A DNA stretch of 64,000 nucleotides, taken from Agriterribacter humi. GTDB lineage: Bacteria > Bacteroidota > Bacteroidia > Chitinophagales > Chitinophagaceae. The position numbers were made by a program, and so were the translations under genes. Under the pieces are notes generated by a model that saw only the letters and a list, made by a program, of their open reading frames with translations, was not told where the DNA came from and did not search any database. Shown piece after piece: positions 54,948 to 63,227 of this stretch. Each line of letters opens with the position of its first letter. Positions within the stretch are counted from its first letter, which is position 1. The stretch covers positions 124,001 through 188,000 of the forward strand of contig NZ_VOHQ01000008.1 of NCBI RefSeq assembly GCF_009192765.1. Reading direction: 5' to 3'.

Positions 54948-55082
54948 ACTTTGATCTTAGCGGTTGATTAAACGACGGCTGGTATTTCTATTTTATAATA
55001 AAGGACGTTGCATATCCGTGGGTTTGATCTGCGAATCTGCGGCTAAACATCAGGAATTACATTCCAGACTAAAAAAATAACT

Positions 55083-55388
55083 ATGGTGAGACATTTCGGC
55101 GTGTTTAAATTTAAAGCGGGAATCAACGGAGAGCAGATAGATCAGTGCTTTCGTACGATGAAAGATATGGTAGGAAAAATTGAAGGATTACTGGATATGG
55201 AATATGGCGAATACAACAGTACTGAAGGATTAAACGAAGATTTTACCCACGGCTTTGTTATGACGTTTGATACATTAGAATCGCGTGACGCCTATCTTCC
55301 GCATCCTGTTCATGAAAAGGTAAAGGAATTTGTTGTGCCTAAATTAGAGCGTGTGATCGTATTTGATATTGATGTGCCACAGGTTTAA
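55083..55388 (+). CDS. Dabb (stress-responsive A/B barrel) protein
   Basis: 101 residues, one Dabb domain: VRHFGVFKFK at the start, GLLDMEYGEY, THGFVMTFD and YLPHPVHEKVKEFV. The fold is shared with small cyclases and isomerases; here the substrate is not known. Cytoplasmic. Starts 135 bases after the PVC-type gene and ends 30 bases before the Tm-1-like gene. Confidence 0.9.
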   Translation: MVRHFGVFKFKAGINGEQIDQCFRTMKDMVGKIEGLLDMEYGEYNSTEGLNEDFTHGFVMTFDTLESRDAYLPHPVHEKVKEFVVPKLERVIVFDIDVPQV

Positions 55389-55418
55389 TTGTATTATAAT
55401 TTCAATTTGTAATAAAGC

Positions 55419-56651
55419 ATGTTGGACAGTAATAAATGTATTTTAATACTGGGTTGTTTTGATACCAAGAGTGAGGATTTTTTGTTTCTGCGTAACTGTA
55501 TTGTAGCGCAGGGAGAAAAAGTGATAACGATGAATACCGGGGTTATGGGAACAACAAAAGATTTTCCTGTTGATATTGAATCAGACCTGGTAGCGCTGGA
55601 AGAAGGTTATTCAATAGCAGCATTGAGGGAAGCGAATGACCGCGGACAAGCAGTAGACATAATGGGCAAAGGAGCAGCGAAGCTTGCGGCCAAATTAGTG
55701 GCGCAAAACAAAATTAAAGCAGCGATCGGCATGGGGGGCGGGGGAGGAACATATATAGCGCTTTCTGCTATGCAGGAAATCCCATTAGGCATACCCAAAC
55801 TTTGCTTAAGTACACTGGCTGCAAAAGATCTGTCAAGGCAAATGGGAAGCAAGGATATTACTTTAATGCCTTCCATTGTTGATGTGGCAGGATTGAATAG
55901 TATCAGCAGGCTTTTAATCAGGAGGGCAGCAGCGGCAATTTGTGCTATGTCGGAAATAACAGAAGAAAAAGAGGATACAATTGCAGGTACCATTGCGATC
56001 AGCATGTTTGGCAATACATCAGCCTGTGTAAACCAGTGCAGCGAGCTGCTGCGAAAGCAGGGCTATGAAGTACTGGCTTTTCATGCCAATGGTGTTGGAG
56101 GTAAAACAATGGAATCGCTCATCCGCGAAGGTTGTTTTGATGCCGTTTTAGACGTTACCACTACCGAGCTGGCGGATGATTTATGCGGGGGTATCTGCAG
56201 TGCTGGGCCTGACAGGCTGAACGCTGCCGCCGACATGGGCATTCCCCAGGTGGTGGTACCCGGCTGTTTGGATATGGTGAATTTTGCGCAGCCAGATACC
56301 CTTCCGGCACAATACCAATCACGGGAATTGTATAACTGGGCGCCGGATGTAACCTTAATGCGGACGAATAAAGAGGAGAATAAAATACTGGGTGAAAGGC
56401 TGGCGCAGAAAATCAACCGTTCGCCTGCACCGGTAACAGTGGTATTGCCGGCAAAAGGGATATCCCAGGTAGATGCGGAAGGAGGAATTTTTTACCGCCC
56501 GGAAATTAACCGGGTTTTGTTTGATGCCATAAAAGAAAATACCAAAGCAACGATAGCTGTTATTGAAGCAGATGCACATATCAATGACCGGGAATTTTCG
56601 GCTATGCTGGTGAGTGCGTTGTTAAGTGTGATGAAAAAGCGGCAGGAGTAG
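55419..56651 (+). CDS. Tm-1-like ATP-binding domain protein (UPF0261)
   Basis: 410 residues. Family marks: ILGCFDTKSEDF, GMGGGGGTYIALSAM, SMFGNTSACVNQC and VVVPGCLDMVNF. This is the fold of the N-terminal half of plant Tm-1. In plants and fungi it is fused to the TIM-barrel encoded two features downstream; in bacteria the two are often neighbours, as here. Biochemical activity is not established. Cytoplasmic. Confidence 0.9.
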   Translation: MLDSNKCILILGCFDTKSEDFLFLRNCIVAQGEKVITMNTGVMGTTKDFPVDIESDLVALEEGYSIAALREANDRGQAVDIMGKGAAKLAAKLVAQNKIKAAIGMGGGGGTYIALSAMQEIPLGIPKLCLSTLAAKDLSRQMGSKDITLMPSIVDVAGLNSISRLLIRRAAAAICAMSEITEEKEDTIAGTIAISMFGNTSACVNQCSELLRKQGYEVLAFHANGVGGKTMESLIREGCFDAVLDVTTTELADDLCGGICSAGPDRLNAAADMGIPQVVVPGCLDMVNFAQPDTLPAQYQSRELYNWAPDVTLMRTNKEENKILGERLAQKINRSPAPVTVVLPAKGISQVDAEGGIFYRPEINRVLFDAIKENTKATIAVIEADAHINDREFSAMLVSALLSVMKKRQE

Positions 56652-56728
56652 TTCCATGTTGTTTACTCTATTTGTGAAAAAAACACACATAGGAACAGTA
56701 GGAACAGAGGCGCACATTAGTATCGCCA

Positions 56729-56806
56729 CGGTTCGTGTCTCACGAACCGGAATTCCGAAAGTAAAAACATAAATCCCAGCCCTGATTCGTGTCTTCACGA
56801 ACCAGG
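56729..56806. repeat. Two related hairpins (TTCGTG...CACGAA)
   Basis: CGGTTCGTG / CACGAACCG at 56729-56749 (loop TCT, perfect) and CCTGATTCGTG / CACGAACCAGG at 56781-56806 (loop TCTT, one mismatch), each followed by ATTCCGA. They lie between the Tm-1-like and TIM-barrel genes. A third related hairpin is at 59284-59309. Confidence 0.7.
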
Positions 56807-56856
56807 ATTCCGATGTTGAAGAAAAGTGAAAACACATATAACTCAAACAGATAATT

Positions 56857-57726
56857 ATGGCAAATCCATGGACAGGAAAAGGAAACCCTTATACAAAACA
56901 GGAAGTGAGGGAAAGGTTACAAAAAACGGTTGATCAAAACAAAGCCATCATTGCCGCAGGGGCTGGCACTGGCATTAGCGCTAAATTTATTGAGAAGGGT
57001 GGTGCAGATCTGATCATTATATATAACTCAGGCAGGTTTCGTATGGCCGGGCATGGTTCTACAGCAGGGTTAATGGCTTATGGTGATGCGAATGCTGAAG
57101 CGATGAATATCGGTGAGTTTGAAGTATTGCCAGTGGTGGAAGAAATTCCCGTGATTTGCGGTGTGCATGGTTCCGATCCCCGCCGCAGGATGTGGCATCA
57201 CTTATTAAAAGTGAAGGAAATGGGCTTTTCGGGCGTCAATAATTTTCCTACGCATTGTATTGTTGACGGGCATTTCAGGCAGGTTTTGGAAGAAACGGGG
57301 ATGGGTTTTGATAAAGAAGTGGAAATGGTGAGGCTTGCTGCTAAAATGGATTTGTTTTCTATTGTGTACGTCGCTAAAGCGGAAGAAGCCATGCAGATGG
57401 CGGAAGCAGGGGCTGATGCTATCATTTCGCATGTAGGTACTACCGTAGGCGGATCGGTAGGCGTTACAGGTGCTTCCTGTACAATGGATGATGCCATAGA
57501 ACGCACCCGTGAAATTATGGAAGCGGGGAAAAAGGTAAATCCCGGTATCTTTTTCCTGGCGCATGGCGGACCTATTAATACACCTGAAGATGTACGTGTA
57601 ATATTAGATAAAACCGATGTACACGGCTTTGTTGGCGCTTCCTCACTGGAACGGATGGGGGTTGAAAGATCCTTAACTGACCTGACGCGGAGATTCAAGT
57701 CGCTTACTTTACAAAATAAAAAATAA
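56857..57726 (+). CDS. TIM-barrel PEP-hydrolase-family enzyme
   Basis: 289 residues. TIM-barrel of the PF09370 family: DLIIIYNSGRFRMAGHGS, NFPTHCIVDG, ADAIISHVGTTVGG, LAHGGPINTP and a C-terminal GVERSL. It corresponds to the C-terminal half of plant Tm-1 and lies in the same operon as the N-terminal half equivalent. Substrate unknown; the name phosphoenolpyruvate hydrolase is only a family label. Confidence 0.9.
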   Translation: MANPWTGKGNPYTKQEVRERLQKTVDQNKAIIAAGAGTGISAKFIEKGGADLIIIYNSGRFRMAGHGSTAGLMAYGDANAEAMNIGEFEVLPVVEEIPVICGVHGSDPRRRMWHHLLKVKEMGFSGVNNFPTHCIVDGHFRQVLEETGMGFDKEVEMVRLAAKMDLFSIVYVAKAEEAMQMAEAGADAIISHVGTTVGGSVGVTGASCTMDDAIERTREIMEAGKKVNPGIFFLAHGGPINTPEDVRVILDKTDVHGFVGASSLERMGVERSLTDLTRRFKSLTLQNKK

Positions 57727-57803
57727 AAGGCGAATTATAGTGGTTACATGAGGGAGTTCGTGAATACACAAATCAAAGCACGTATCTATATGACAGAATA
57801 ATC

Positions 57804-59270
57804 ATGGCAGAAAAATTGATCATTACAGTACTTGTCTTTCTCTCCGTTTTCATTCCTTTTAAAGCGATTAAGGCACAACAGCCCGTTACCACGAAGCCAA
57901 ATGTTATTGTCATTATTACCGATGATCAGCATTACCGTACCATTCGGGCATTGGGCAACAAGGAGATCATAACACCCAATATGGATAAACTGGTAAAAGG
58001 AGGCACGGCGTTTACCCAGGCCCATATCCAGGGAGGTTTAAGCGGAGCCATTTGCTGCCCAAGCCGAGCCATGCTACTAACCAGTAAAAATCTTTTTAGT
58101 CTTCATGAAGATGGACAATACATTCCGGTATCGGATATTACTTTCCCGGAACTGTTCCGGAGTAATGGATATATTACTTTTGAAACCGGCAAATGGCACC
58201 AGGATAAAGGCTCTTTTAACCGGTCGTTCGCTCTCGGCGATAATATTTTCTTTGGTGGTATGCATCCGCCCGCAACGGGAGGGCAATACAGGCCGAGGTT
58301 AAACCATTACGATAGGAACGGTTTATACAATAATCCGTTTTGGGGAGATCAGTTCTCCTCCGTTTATTTTGCAGACGCTGCAATTAGCTTCTTAAAGAAA
58401 CAACAGCACAATCCGCAGCCATTCCTGATGTATGTGGCATTTACCTCACCCCATGATCCGCGTACAGCTCCTTCATGGTATGGACATCATTATCGCATGG
58501 AAGATGTTTCATTACCCGAGAATTATTTACCGCGGCATCCTTTTGACAATGGTGAATTGCAGATAAGGGATGAAACTCTGCTGCCTTTTCCACGTACGGA
58601 GGAAGCAATAAGGAAAGAAATTGCAAGGTACTACAGCATGATCAGTGAAGCGGATGAACAGGTGGGAAGAATTTTAGAAACATTGAAGAAAACAGGAAAA
58701 GATAAAAATACCATTGTTGTATTTGCAGGTGATAATGGATTGGCTATGGGGCAACACGGTTTATTGGGAAAGCAAAACCTGTATGATTGTGCTATACGGG
58801 TACCATTAATTTTTAAAGGGCCGGGCATACCCGCGGGAAAATTGATAAACAAATATGTATACCTGAATGATATATACCCCACCTTATGTGAATTAGCCGG
58901 CATTCCTGTTCCGGACTCTGTTGAAGGAAAGTCAATGATAAGCGCATTTGGCAATGGAAATTTTAATGGAAGAGATCATCTGCTTTTTGCTTACCTGAAT
59001 TTGCAACGGGCTATCGTGCATCGTGATCTTAAATTGATACGGTACAATGTAAATGGACAATCTTTTGTGCAATTGTTTGACTTAAATACCGATCCGTTCG
59101 AAATGCATAATCTCGCGGAAGAAAACCGGTATCGGGCCAAACTCATGTCCATGGACTCCCTGTTGAACAAGACCATGGAAGAAATGGGTGATTTTTGCGA
59201 CATCAATAAACCCGGATGGGGATATCCACAAAAATGGACCATGTCTGAGGTTAAAAAATTAAATCCTTAG
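57804..59270 (+). CDS. Arylsulfatase-family sulfatase
   Basis: 488 residues with a signal peptide (cleavage after about residue 25, KAQ). The metal Asp pair is in IITDDQH. The formylglycine site is C84-C-P-S-R, with Cys84 as the residue to be oxidised, so a formylglycine-generating enzyme is required; none was seen in the window. Further marks are TGKWHQD, the SPHDPR region and VFAGDNGLAMGQHG. It removes sulfate from a sugar or polysaccharide in the periplasm, in line with the DUF1080 and PVC-type neighbours. Confidence 0.95.
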   Translation: MAEKLIITVLVFLSVFIPFKAIKAQQPVTTKPNVIVIITDDQHYRTIRALGNKEIITPNMDKLVKGGTAFTQAHIQGGLSGAICCPSRAMLLTSKNLFSLHEDGQYIPVSDITFPELFRSNGYITFETGKWHQDKGSFNRSFALGDNIFFGGMHPPATGGQYRPRLNHYDRNGLYNNPFWGDQFSSVYFADAAISFLKKQQHNPQPFLMYVAFTSPHDPRTAPSWYGHHYRMEDVSLPENYLPRHPFDNGELQIRDETLLPFPRTEEAIRKEIARYYSMISEADEQVGRILETLKKTGKDKNTIVVFAGDNGLAMGQHGLLGKQNLYDCAIRVPLIFKGPGIPAGKLINKYVYLNDIYPTLCELAGIPVPDSVEGKSMISAFGNGNFNGRDHLLFAYLNLQRAIVHRDLKLIRYNVNGQSFVQLFDLNTDPFEMHNLAEENRYRAKLMSMDSLLNKTMEEMGDFCDINKPGWGYPQKWTMSEVKKLNP

Positions 59271-59283
59271 GAACGGACACTCC

Positions 59284-59309
59284 CTCATTTCGTGGAAACA
59301 CGAAGTGAG
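59284..59309. terminator. Hairpin with GAAA loop after the sulfatase
   Basis: CTCATTTCGTG (59284-59294), GAAA, CACGAAGTGAG (59299-59309), one G-T pair. No T run follows, so it may be an RNA-stability element or a member of the TTCGTG hairpin group rather than a terminator. Confidence 0.45.
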
Positions 59310-59371
59310 ATTCAGGATATGATAAAAGTAGAAACAGCGGGTTTAAAAAACTGGTTAATACTCGTGCATTA

Positions 59372-59614
59372 CTATTTCAAATCTTTTTCAAGCTGGGTTG
59401 CTATAGCCTGTAGCAATGCTTTATCTATATTTAATTTTTTACCCTCTTCTTTAAAAACCGCACGATAATTGCCCTCTTCATCGGGTTCAAAAGTTATTGC
59501 TTCATTTTCTATAAACACCACAATCCTGTGGCTGTATCCATATACCTGCAGTTCGGCTTCAAATGCTCTTTCTTCCTGTAAGCCGGAAACTGTAAGGATA
59601 AATGATTCTGCCAT
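59372..59614 (-). CDS. Small conserved protein, function unknown
   Basis: 80 residues, mainly beta with a C-terminal helix (DKALLQAIATQLEKDL). No signal or membrane segment. FEPDEEGNYRAVF is a distinctive acidic stretch. Start ATG at 59614 is well placed. Protein-like composition and codon use support a real gene; I cannot name it. Confidence 0.7.
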   Translation of the reverse strand: MAESFILTVSGLQEERAFEAELQVYGYSHRIVVFIENEAITFEPDEEGNYRAVFKEEGKKLNIDKALLQAIATQLEKDLK

Positions 59615-59867
59615 TTTAAAAATGAAATTAATTTAATTTGGTAAGGTGCTGCATTATATTTTTTAGCCCTCTTTTTATCATTCTGGCCTGCATGTTGTTA
59701 AGCAAAGGTTGTTACAATGGCTATCGGATGAGTGGAAAATTATCCTCACTATCTACTGCGATGCAACTATTCACCCTTTAATTTCATGTGGTACAGTTTG
59801 TGTGATACAGATACAGCTTCATTAAAATCATACATGGTAAAGTATTATTTCATTTAAAAAAAAAGTT

Positions 59868-60755
59868 ATGAAATCCATTCAGTTTACCGATACAAAAACG
59901 GGGGAAGAGATACATATTGCGTATTCATCATACGGCAATGGGCAACCGGTAATATTAATTCATGGGTGGCCCCTGAGCCGTGAAATGTGGGAATACCAGC
60001 TTGCCGACCTGGTAAATGCCGGTCATCGCGTAATAAAATATGATCGCCGTGGATTTGGTAAAAGCAGTAAGCCATGGAAAGGATATGATTACGACAGCTT
60101 AACAGGTGATTTGCATGAGCTGATGGTTAAATTAGATCTGAAAGATGCCATTCTTGTGGGGTTTTCCATGGGCGGAGGAGAAGTGGTGAGATACATTAGT
60201 AAGTATGGAGAGGAGCGGATAGCGGGTATTGTACTGATCAGTTCTGTTGTTCCTTTCTTTTTAAAAACGGCCGGTAATACAGAAGGTGTGGATGCAGAGG
60301 TATTTGATGAAATGATAAAAGGAATACAAAACGACAGGATGGGTTATCTTGATGAGTTTGGAAAAAAATTCTTTGGTGCGGGTTTTTTAAACAAACCCGT
60401 TAGCACGCCATTGTTAAATTATTACCTGCAATTGGGATCCAAAGCTTCGCAACAATCCACCATAGAATGTATAAAAAGTTTTTCCGCCACCGATTTCAGG
60501 AATGACGTGGATAAGATATCCGTTCCCACGCTTATTATTCATGGCGACAGTGATAAAATAGTTCCTTTTGAAGTGAGCAGCAAACGTACAGCAGGCATGA
60601 TTCCTCACGCAGAGCTGGTTGTTTATGACGGCGCACCTCATGGTTTATTTTATACGCACCGGGAGCTTTTAAATAGAGATCTTCTCAATTTCATTAGCGG
60701 TAAAAAGCATGAAGAACCCCGGCCGGAAGACATGCCGGTAACATCAGTCTTTTAA
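59868..60755 (+). CDS. Alpha/beta hydrolase (arylesterase/chloroperoxidase type)
   Basis: 295 residues, complete catalytic set: oxyanion HGWPLSREMW, nucleophile Ser100 in GFSMGG, Asp in HGDSDKIV and His in GAPHGLFY. Cytoplasmic. Closest in look to the non-haem chloroperoxidase/esterase group, which are in practice esterases. The DJ-1-family gene starts 40 bases after it and may share the transcript. Confidence 0.92.
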   Translation: MKSIQFTDTKTGEEIHIAYSSYGNGQPVILIHGWPLSREMWEYQLADLVNAGHRVIKYDRRGFGKSSKPWKGYDYDSLTGDLHELMVKLDLKDAILVGFSMGGGEVVRYISKYGEERIAGIVLISSVVPFFLKTAGNTEGVDAEVFDEMIKGIQNDRMGYLDEFGKKFFGAGFLNKPVSTPLLNYYLQLGSKASQQSTIECIKSFSATDFRNDVDKISVPTLIIHGDSDKIVPFEVSSKRTAGMIPHAELVVYDGAPHGLFYTHRELLNRDLLNFISGKKHEEPRPEDMPVTSVF

Positions 60756-60795
60756 CGTAATGAAACAATAATCCTAACATTTAAATCATTTATTT

Positions 60796-61353
60796 ATGAA
60801 AAATATTGAAGGCAAAAAGGTGGCTATTTTAACTGAAAATGGGTTTGAAGAATCCGAATTAACAAGCCCTAAAAAAGCATTGGAACAGGCAGGGGCTACA
60901 GTACATATTATTTCTCCCCGGAAAGAAAAAGTTAAGGGGTGGAAAGACGGCAACTGGAGTATTGAACTTAAGGTGGATAAGCCTTTGGAAAATGCAGACG
61001 CTGATGATTATGACGCCCTGGTTATTCCCGGGGGTGTTATCAATCCGGACCTTATGCGGAGAGACAGCAATTGCGTAAACTTTGCAAAATTATTTTTGCA
61101 GGCCGGCAAGCCGGTAGCAGCTATTTGTCACGGCCCTCAGTTGTTAATTGAAACGGGCATGCTGAAAGGAAGGAATATGACCTCCTTTCATTCTATAAGC
61201 ACCGATCTGAAGAATGCAGGTGTGATTTGGGAAGATAAGGAAGTTGTAGTGGACAATGGATTGGTAACCAGCCGCAGCCCTAAGGACCTGGAGGCATTTA
61301 ATAAAAAGCTGGTAGAAGAAGTTGGGGAAGGCGTGCACAATACAGTGCATTAA
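60796..61353 (+). CDS. DJ-1/PfpI family protein
   Basis: 185 residues. The nucleophile elbow is AAICHGPQLL with Cys111, and an acidic residue is in GFEESEL near residue 18. PfpI/DJ-1 members act as glyoxalases, deglycases or proteases; the sequence does not decide. Cytoplasmic, often stress-induced. Confidence 0.93.
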   Translation: MKNIEGKKVAILTENGFEESELTSPKKALEQAGATVHIISPRKEKVKGWKDGNWSIELKVDKPLENADADDYDALVIPGGVINPDLMRRDSNCVNFAKLFLQAGKPVAAICHGPQLLIETGMLKGRNMTSFHSISTDLKNAGVIWEDKEVVVDNGLVTSRSPKDLEAFNKKLVEEVGEGVHNTVH

Positions 61354-61464
61354 TCAATCGATGATCGGACGGCAAACCAAGGGGCTCATTTTAATGGGAC
61401 TTTCGTTGCCCCCAAAATTCTTAGAAAAAAAGCTATTTACACGATCAGAAGTGTTTACTTCAAC

Positions 61465-61472
61465 TATATTTG
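61465..61472 (+). promoter_or_regulatory. Probable -7 element of the HU gene
   Basis: TATATTTG matches the Bacteroidota -7 consensus TAnnTTTG, 29 bases before the HU start. The matching -33 TTG was not clearly found. Confidence 0.4.
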
Positions 61473-61500
61473 CATTCTAACCCAATAAATATATACTATC

Positions 61501-61770
61501 ATGAACAAAGGAGAATTAATCGAAAAGATTGCCGCTGACGCAGCCATTACCAAAAAGCAGGCTGGTGCTGCATTGGATTCATTTACTGAAGCAGTGGCAA
61601 AGACTTTGAAAAAAGGTAATAAAGTAACGCTTGTAGGATTTGGCACTTTTTCTGTTTCCAAACGTGCTGCCCGTAACGGTCGTAACCCGCAAACAGGCGC
61701 TGTTATTAAAATTAAAGCAAAGAAGGTAGCCCGCTTTAAAGCCGGTAAAGAATTGTCGGGGAAAATATAA
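61501..61770 (+). CDS. HU-family DNA-binding protein
   Basis: 89 residues, the HU length. Begins [11 protein letters not shown]; the beta-arm signature [18 protein letters not shown] is complete with the DNA-intercalating proline (RNPQTG). A nucleoid protein that bends DNA. Its 10-bp stem terminator is shared with the convergent inhibitor gene. Confidence 0.97.
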   Translation: MNKGELIEKIAADAAITKKQAGAALDSFTEAVAKTLKKGNKVTLVGFGTFSVSKRAARNGRNPQTGAVIKIKAKKVARFKAGKELSGKI

Positions 61771-61791
61771 TGATCAGCGATTAGATTTTTT

Positions 61792-61821
61792 AAGAGGCTG
61801 CCACAATCATTGCAGCCTCTT
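61792..61821. terminator. Bidirectional terminator between HU and emfourin
   Basis: AAGAGGCTGC (61792-61801) pairs with GCAGCCTCTT (61812-61821), a perfect 10-bp stem with T/A on both sides, between convergent genes. Confidence 0.85.
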
Positions 61822-61827
61822 TGCTAT

Positions 61828-62109
61828 TTAAAAATGCAATCGTTCCTTTAGTTTTTTCACAAGGTTAGCCAGCATGAGATCATTTTCCAGAACGTCAAGC
61901 GGAATCACCCTGCCGTTGTATTCAGCAAAATATTGAAAACTGTCCCGGTAAGCTTGTTTTGATCCGTTTGCATCGCTGCTGTTATCAATAGTACTGGAAA
62001 AAATTTGCGCAATACGGTTCTGCAGAGAAGCCGGATAGCTGCCCAGGTCTTCTTCAGTTGTTACTGCTTTGTTCATAAAACCGCCTGAACGGATGAGCTT
62101 CAATTTCAT
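61828..62109 (-). CDS. Emfourin-like M4-protease inhibitor
   Basis: 93 residues from the ATG at 62109 (MKLKLIRSGGF). The start and the RSGGF motif are typical of emfourin, the protein inhibitor that in known bacteria is encoded beside the protealysin-type M4 protease it blocks. Here the neighbour, immediately upstream on the same strand, is indeed an M4 protease gene, but a broken one. The inhibitor frame itself is intact. A GTG 18 bases upstream is an alternative start. Cytoplasmic. Confidence 0.8.
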   Translation of the reverse strand: MKLKLIRSGGFMNKAVTTEEDLGSYPASLQNRIAQIFSSTIDNSSDANGSKQAYRDSFQYFAEYNGRVIPLDVLENDLMLANLVKKLKERLHF

Positions 62110-62127
62110 TTTAGCATGTTTTTGCAC

Positions 62128-62896
62128 TTAAACACCTGCATTATTCCACGCGTCACCAATGGCATTGGTAACCTGGTTTCCTTCTCCAAATAACGAAACC
62201 GACTTGTTTAGCGTAGCTTCTTTAAACTGGCTGAAACCAGTATTGTAAGGTACCAATGCTTTATCGCACATAGCGGCATACCAAACCCTTCCCACTTTTT
62301 CCCATGCATAGCCGCCAACGGCTGTTGCAGCAAGATAAAAAACATGATTGGGAATACCCGAATTAAGATGTACGCCCCCGTTGTCGTAAGGATCATTTGT
62401 ATACCCGCTCATATGTGAAGGCTGGGGATCGCTTCCGAGCTCGGGGTGGTTTTGATATGCCGTGCCCGGTGCTTTCATCGAACGGATTGCATATTCATCT
62501 CCAATTCAAAACATTTTCCCCGATCAGCCAGTCCGAAGTCCCTGCATCCTGGTTCAGCACTTTTTGTTTGATCATTATGCCAAATCCATCGGCAAGCGAT
62601 TCATTCAATGCTCCGCTCTCGTCCTTGTATTCAAGATTGGTTTCGAACTGCTGAACGCCATGTGTCAATTCATGACCTATAACATCAATATCTGATGTAA
62701 ACGAAGCAAATATTTTTCCATCACCATCGCCATACACCATTTGCTTTCCGTTCCAGAAAGTATTTTGATAATTTGTTCCGTAATGAATTGTCTGGATTAT
62801 TTTCATACCGGCATTATCAAGCGAATTCCTTTCAAACAAAGAATAGTAGAATTCCCAGGTATGCCCGCTGCATCCTATGACCTGTTCACCCAATGT
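62128..62896 (-). pseudogene. Broken protealysin-type M4 metalloprotease
   Basis: Reading on the minus strand, the zinc site HELTH (codons at 62660-62674), NESLADG and the C-terminal block RSMKAPGTAY, GVHLNSGIPNHVFYL and AIGDAWNNAGV show a thermolysin-family protease. It is interrupted. The frame changes near 62508, where one extra base splits ENVLN from GDEYAIRSM. At about 62865-62885 a TAG replaces a Tyr-type codon before DAAG and a second shift occurs just after it. The propeptide and N-terminal part are missing, cut off by the adjacent element. Several independent lesions mean a true pseudogene, not one sequencing error. Confidence 0.85.
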
Positions 62897-63169
62897 TGGC
62901 GCAAGAATGAGGCGCAGCTTGTAACCCGGCCTTCTTGTGCCATATTTATGAACTACATTTTAAATCAATTAATCCTTTCATCTCCCAAAATCACGAGTGC
63001 TACTGTATTTCCAATCCTCAGGCTTAGTTTCAAAACCCGCCATTACAGATTTAAGTGAATATACTATTCACCATTGATACCAGCCTTTGAGATCTTTACC
63101 TCATTTTCAGTTTTCTTTTACACGGCACAAGAAATCCGCGCTTTTTTCCTATGTCTCATTCTTGCGCCA
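62897..63169. mobile_element. Internally deleted element with 15-bp terminal inverted repeats, carrying a RAYT remnant
   Basis: TGGCGCAAGAATGAG (62897-62911) is perfectly inverted at 63155-63169. Some 20 bases inside each end lies TTCTTGTGCC (62933-62942, and inverted at 63124-63133), so each end has about 45 similar bases. Between them is the decayed C-terminus of a REP-associated tyrosine transposase. Its left end is where the M4 protease gene breaks off. The element seems too damaged to move by itself. Confidence 0.7.
62946..63063 (-). pseudogene. C-terminal remnant of a REP-associated tyrosine transposase (RAYT)
   Basis: Read with two small frame corrections, the minus strand gives YIHLN(P)VMAGF, then KPEDWKYSSTRDF, then KGLIDLKCSS and stop. 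YIHxNPVxAG and KPEDWKYSS are hallmarks of the IS200-like/RAYT family. The catalytic tyrosine and HUH motif parts are absent. Flanked by the element's inverted repeats. Confidence 0.72.
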
Positions 63170-63227
63170 GAACGGAGATAGAGTAATTCAAGTGCTAAGA
63201 CATCTGGCAATTGCATTAGTTATCGTC

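Noticed and set aside
62741-63058. Plus-strand 105-codon frame across the element
   Set aside because: Antisense to both the M4 and RAYT remnants, which explain the sequence better.
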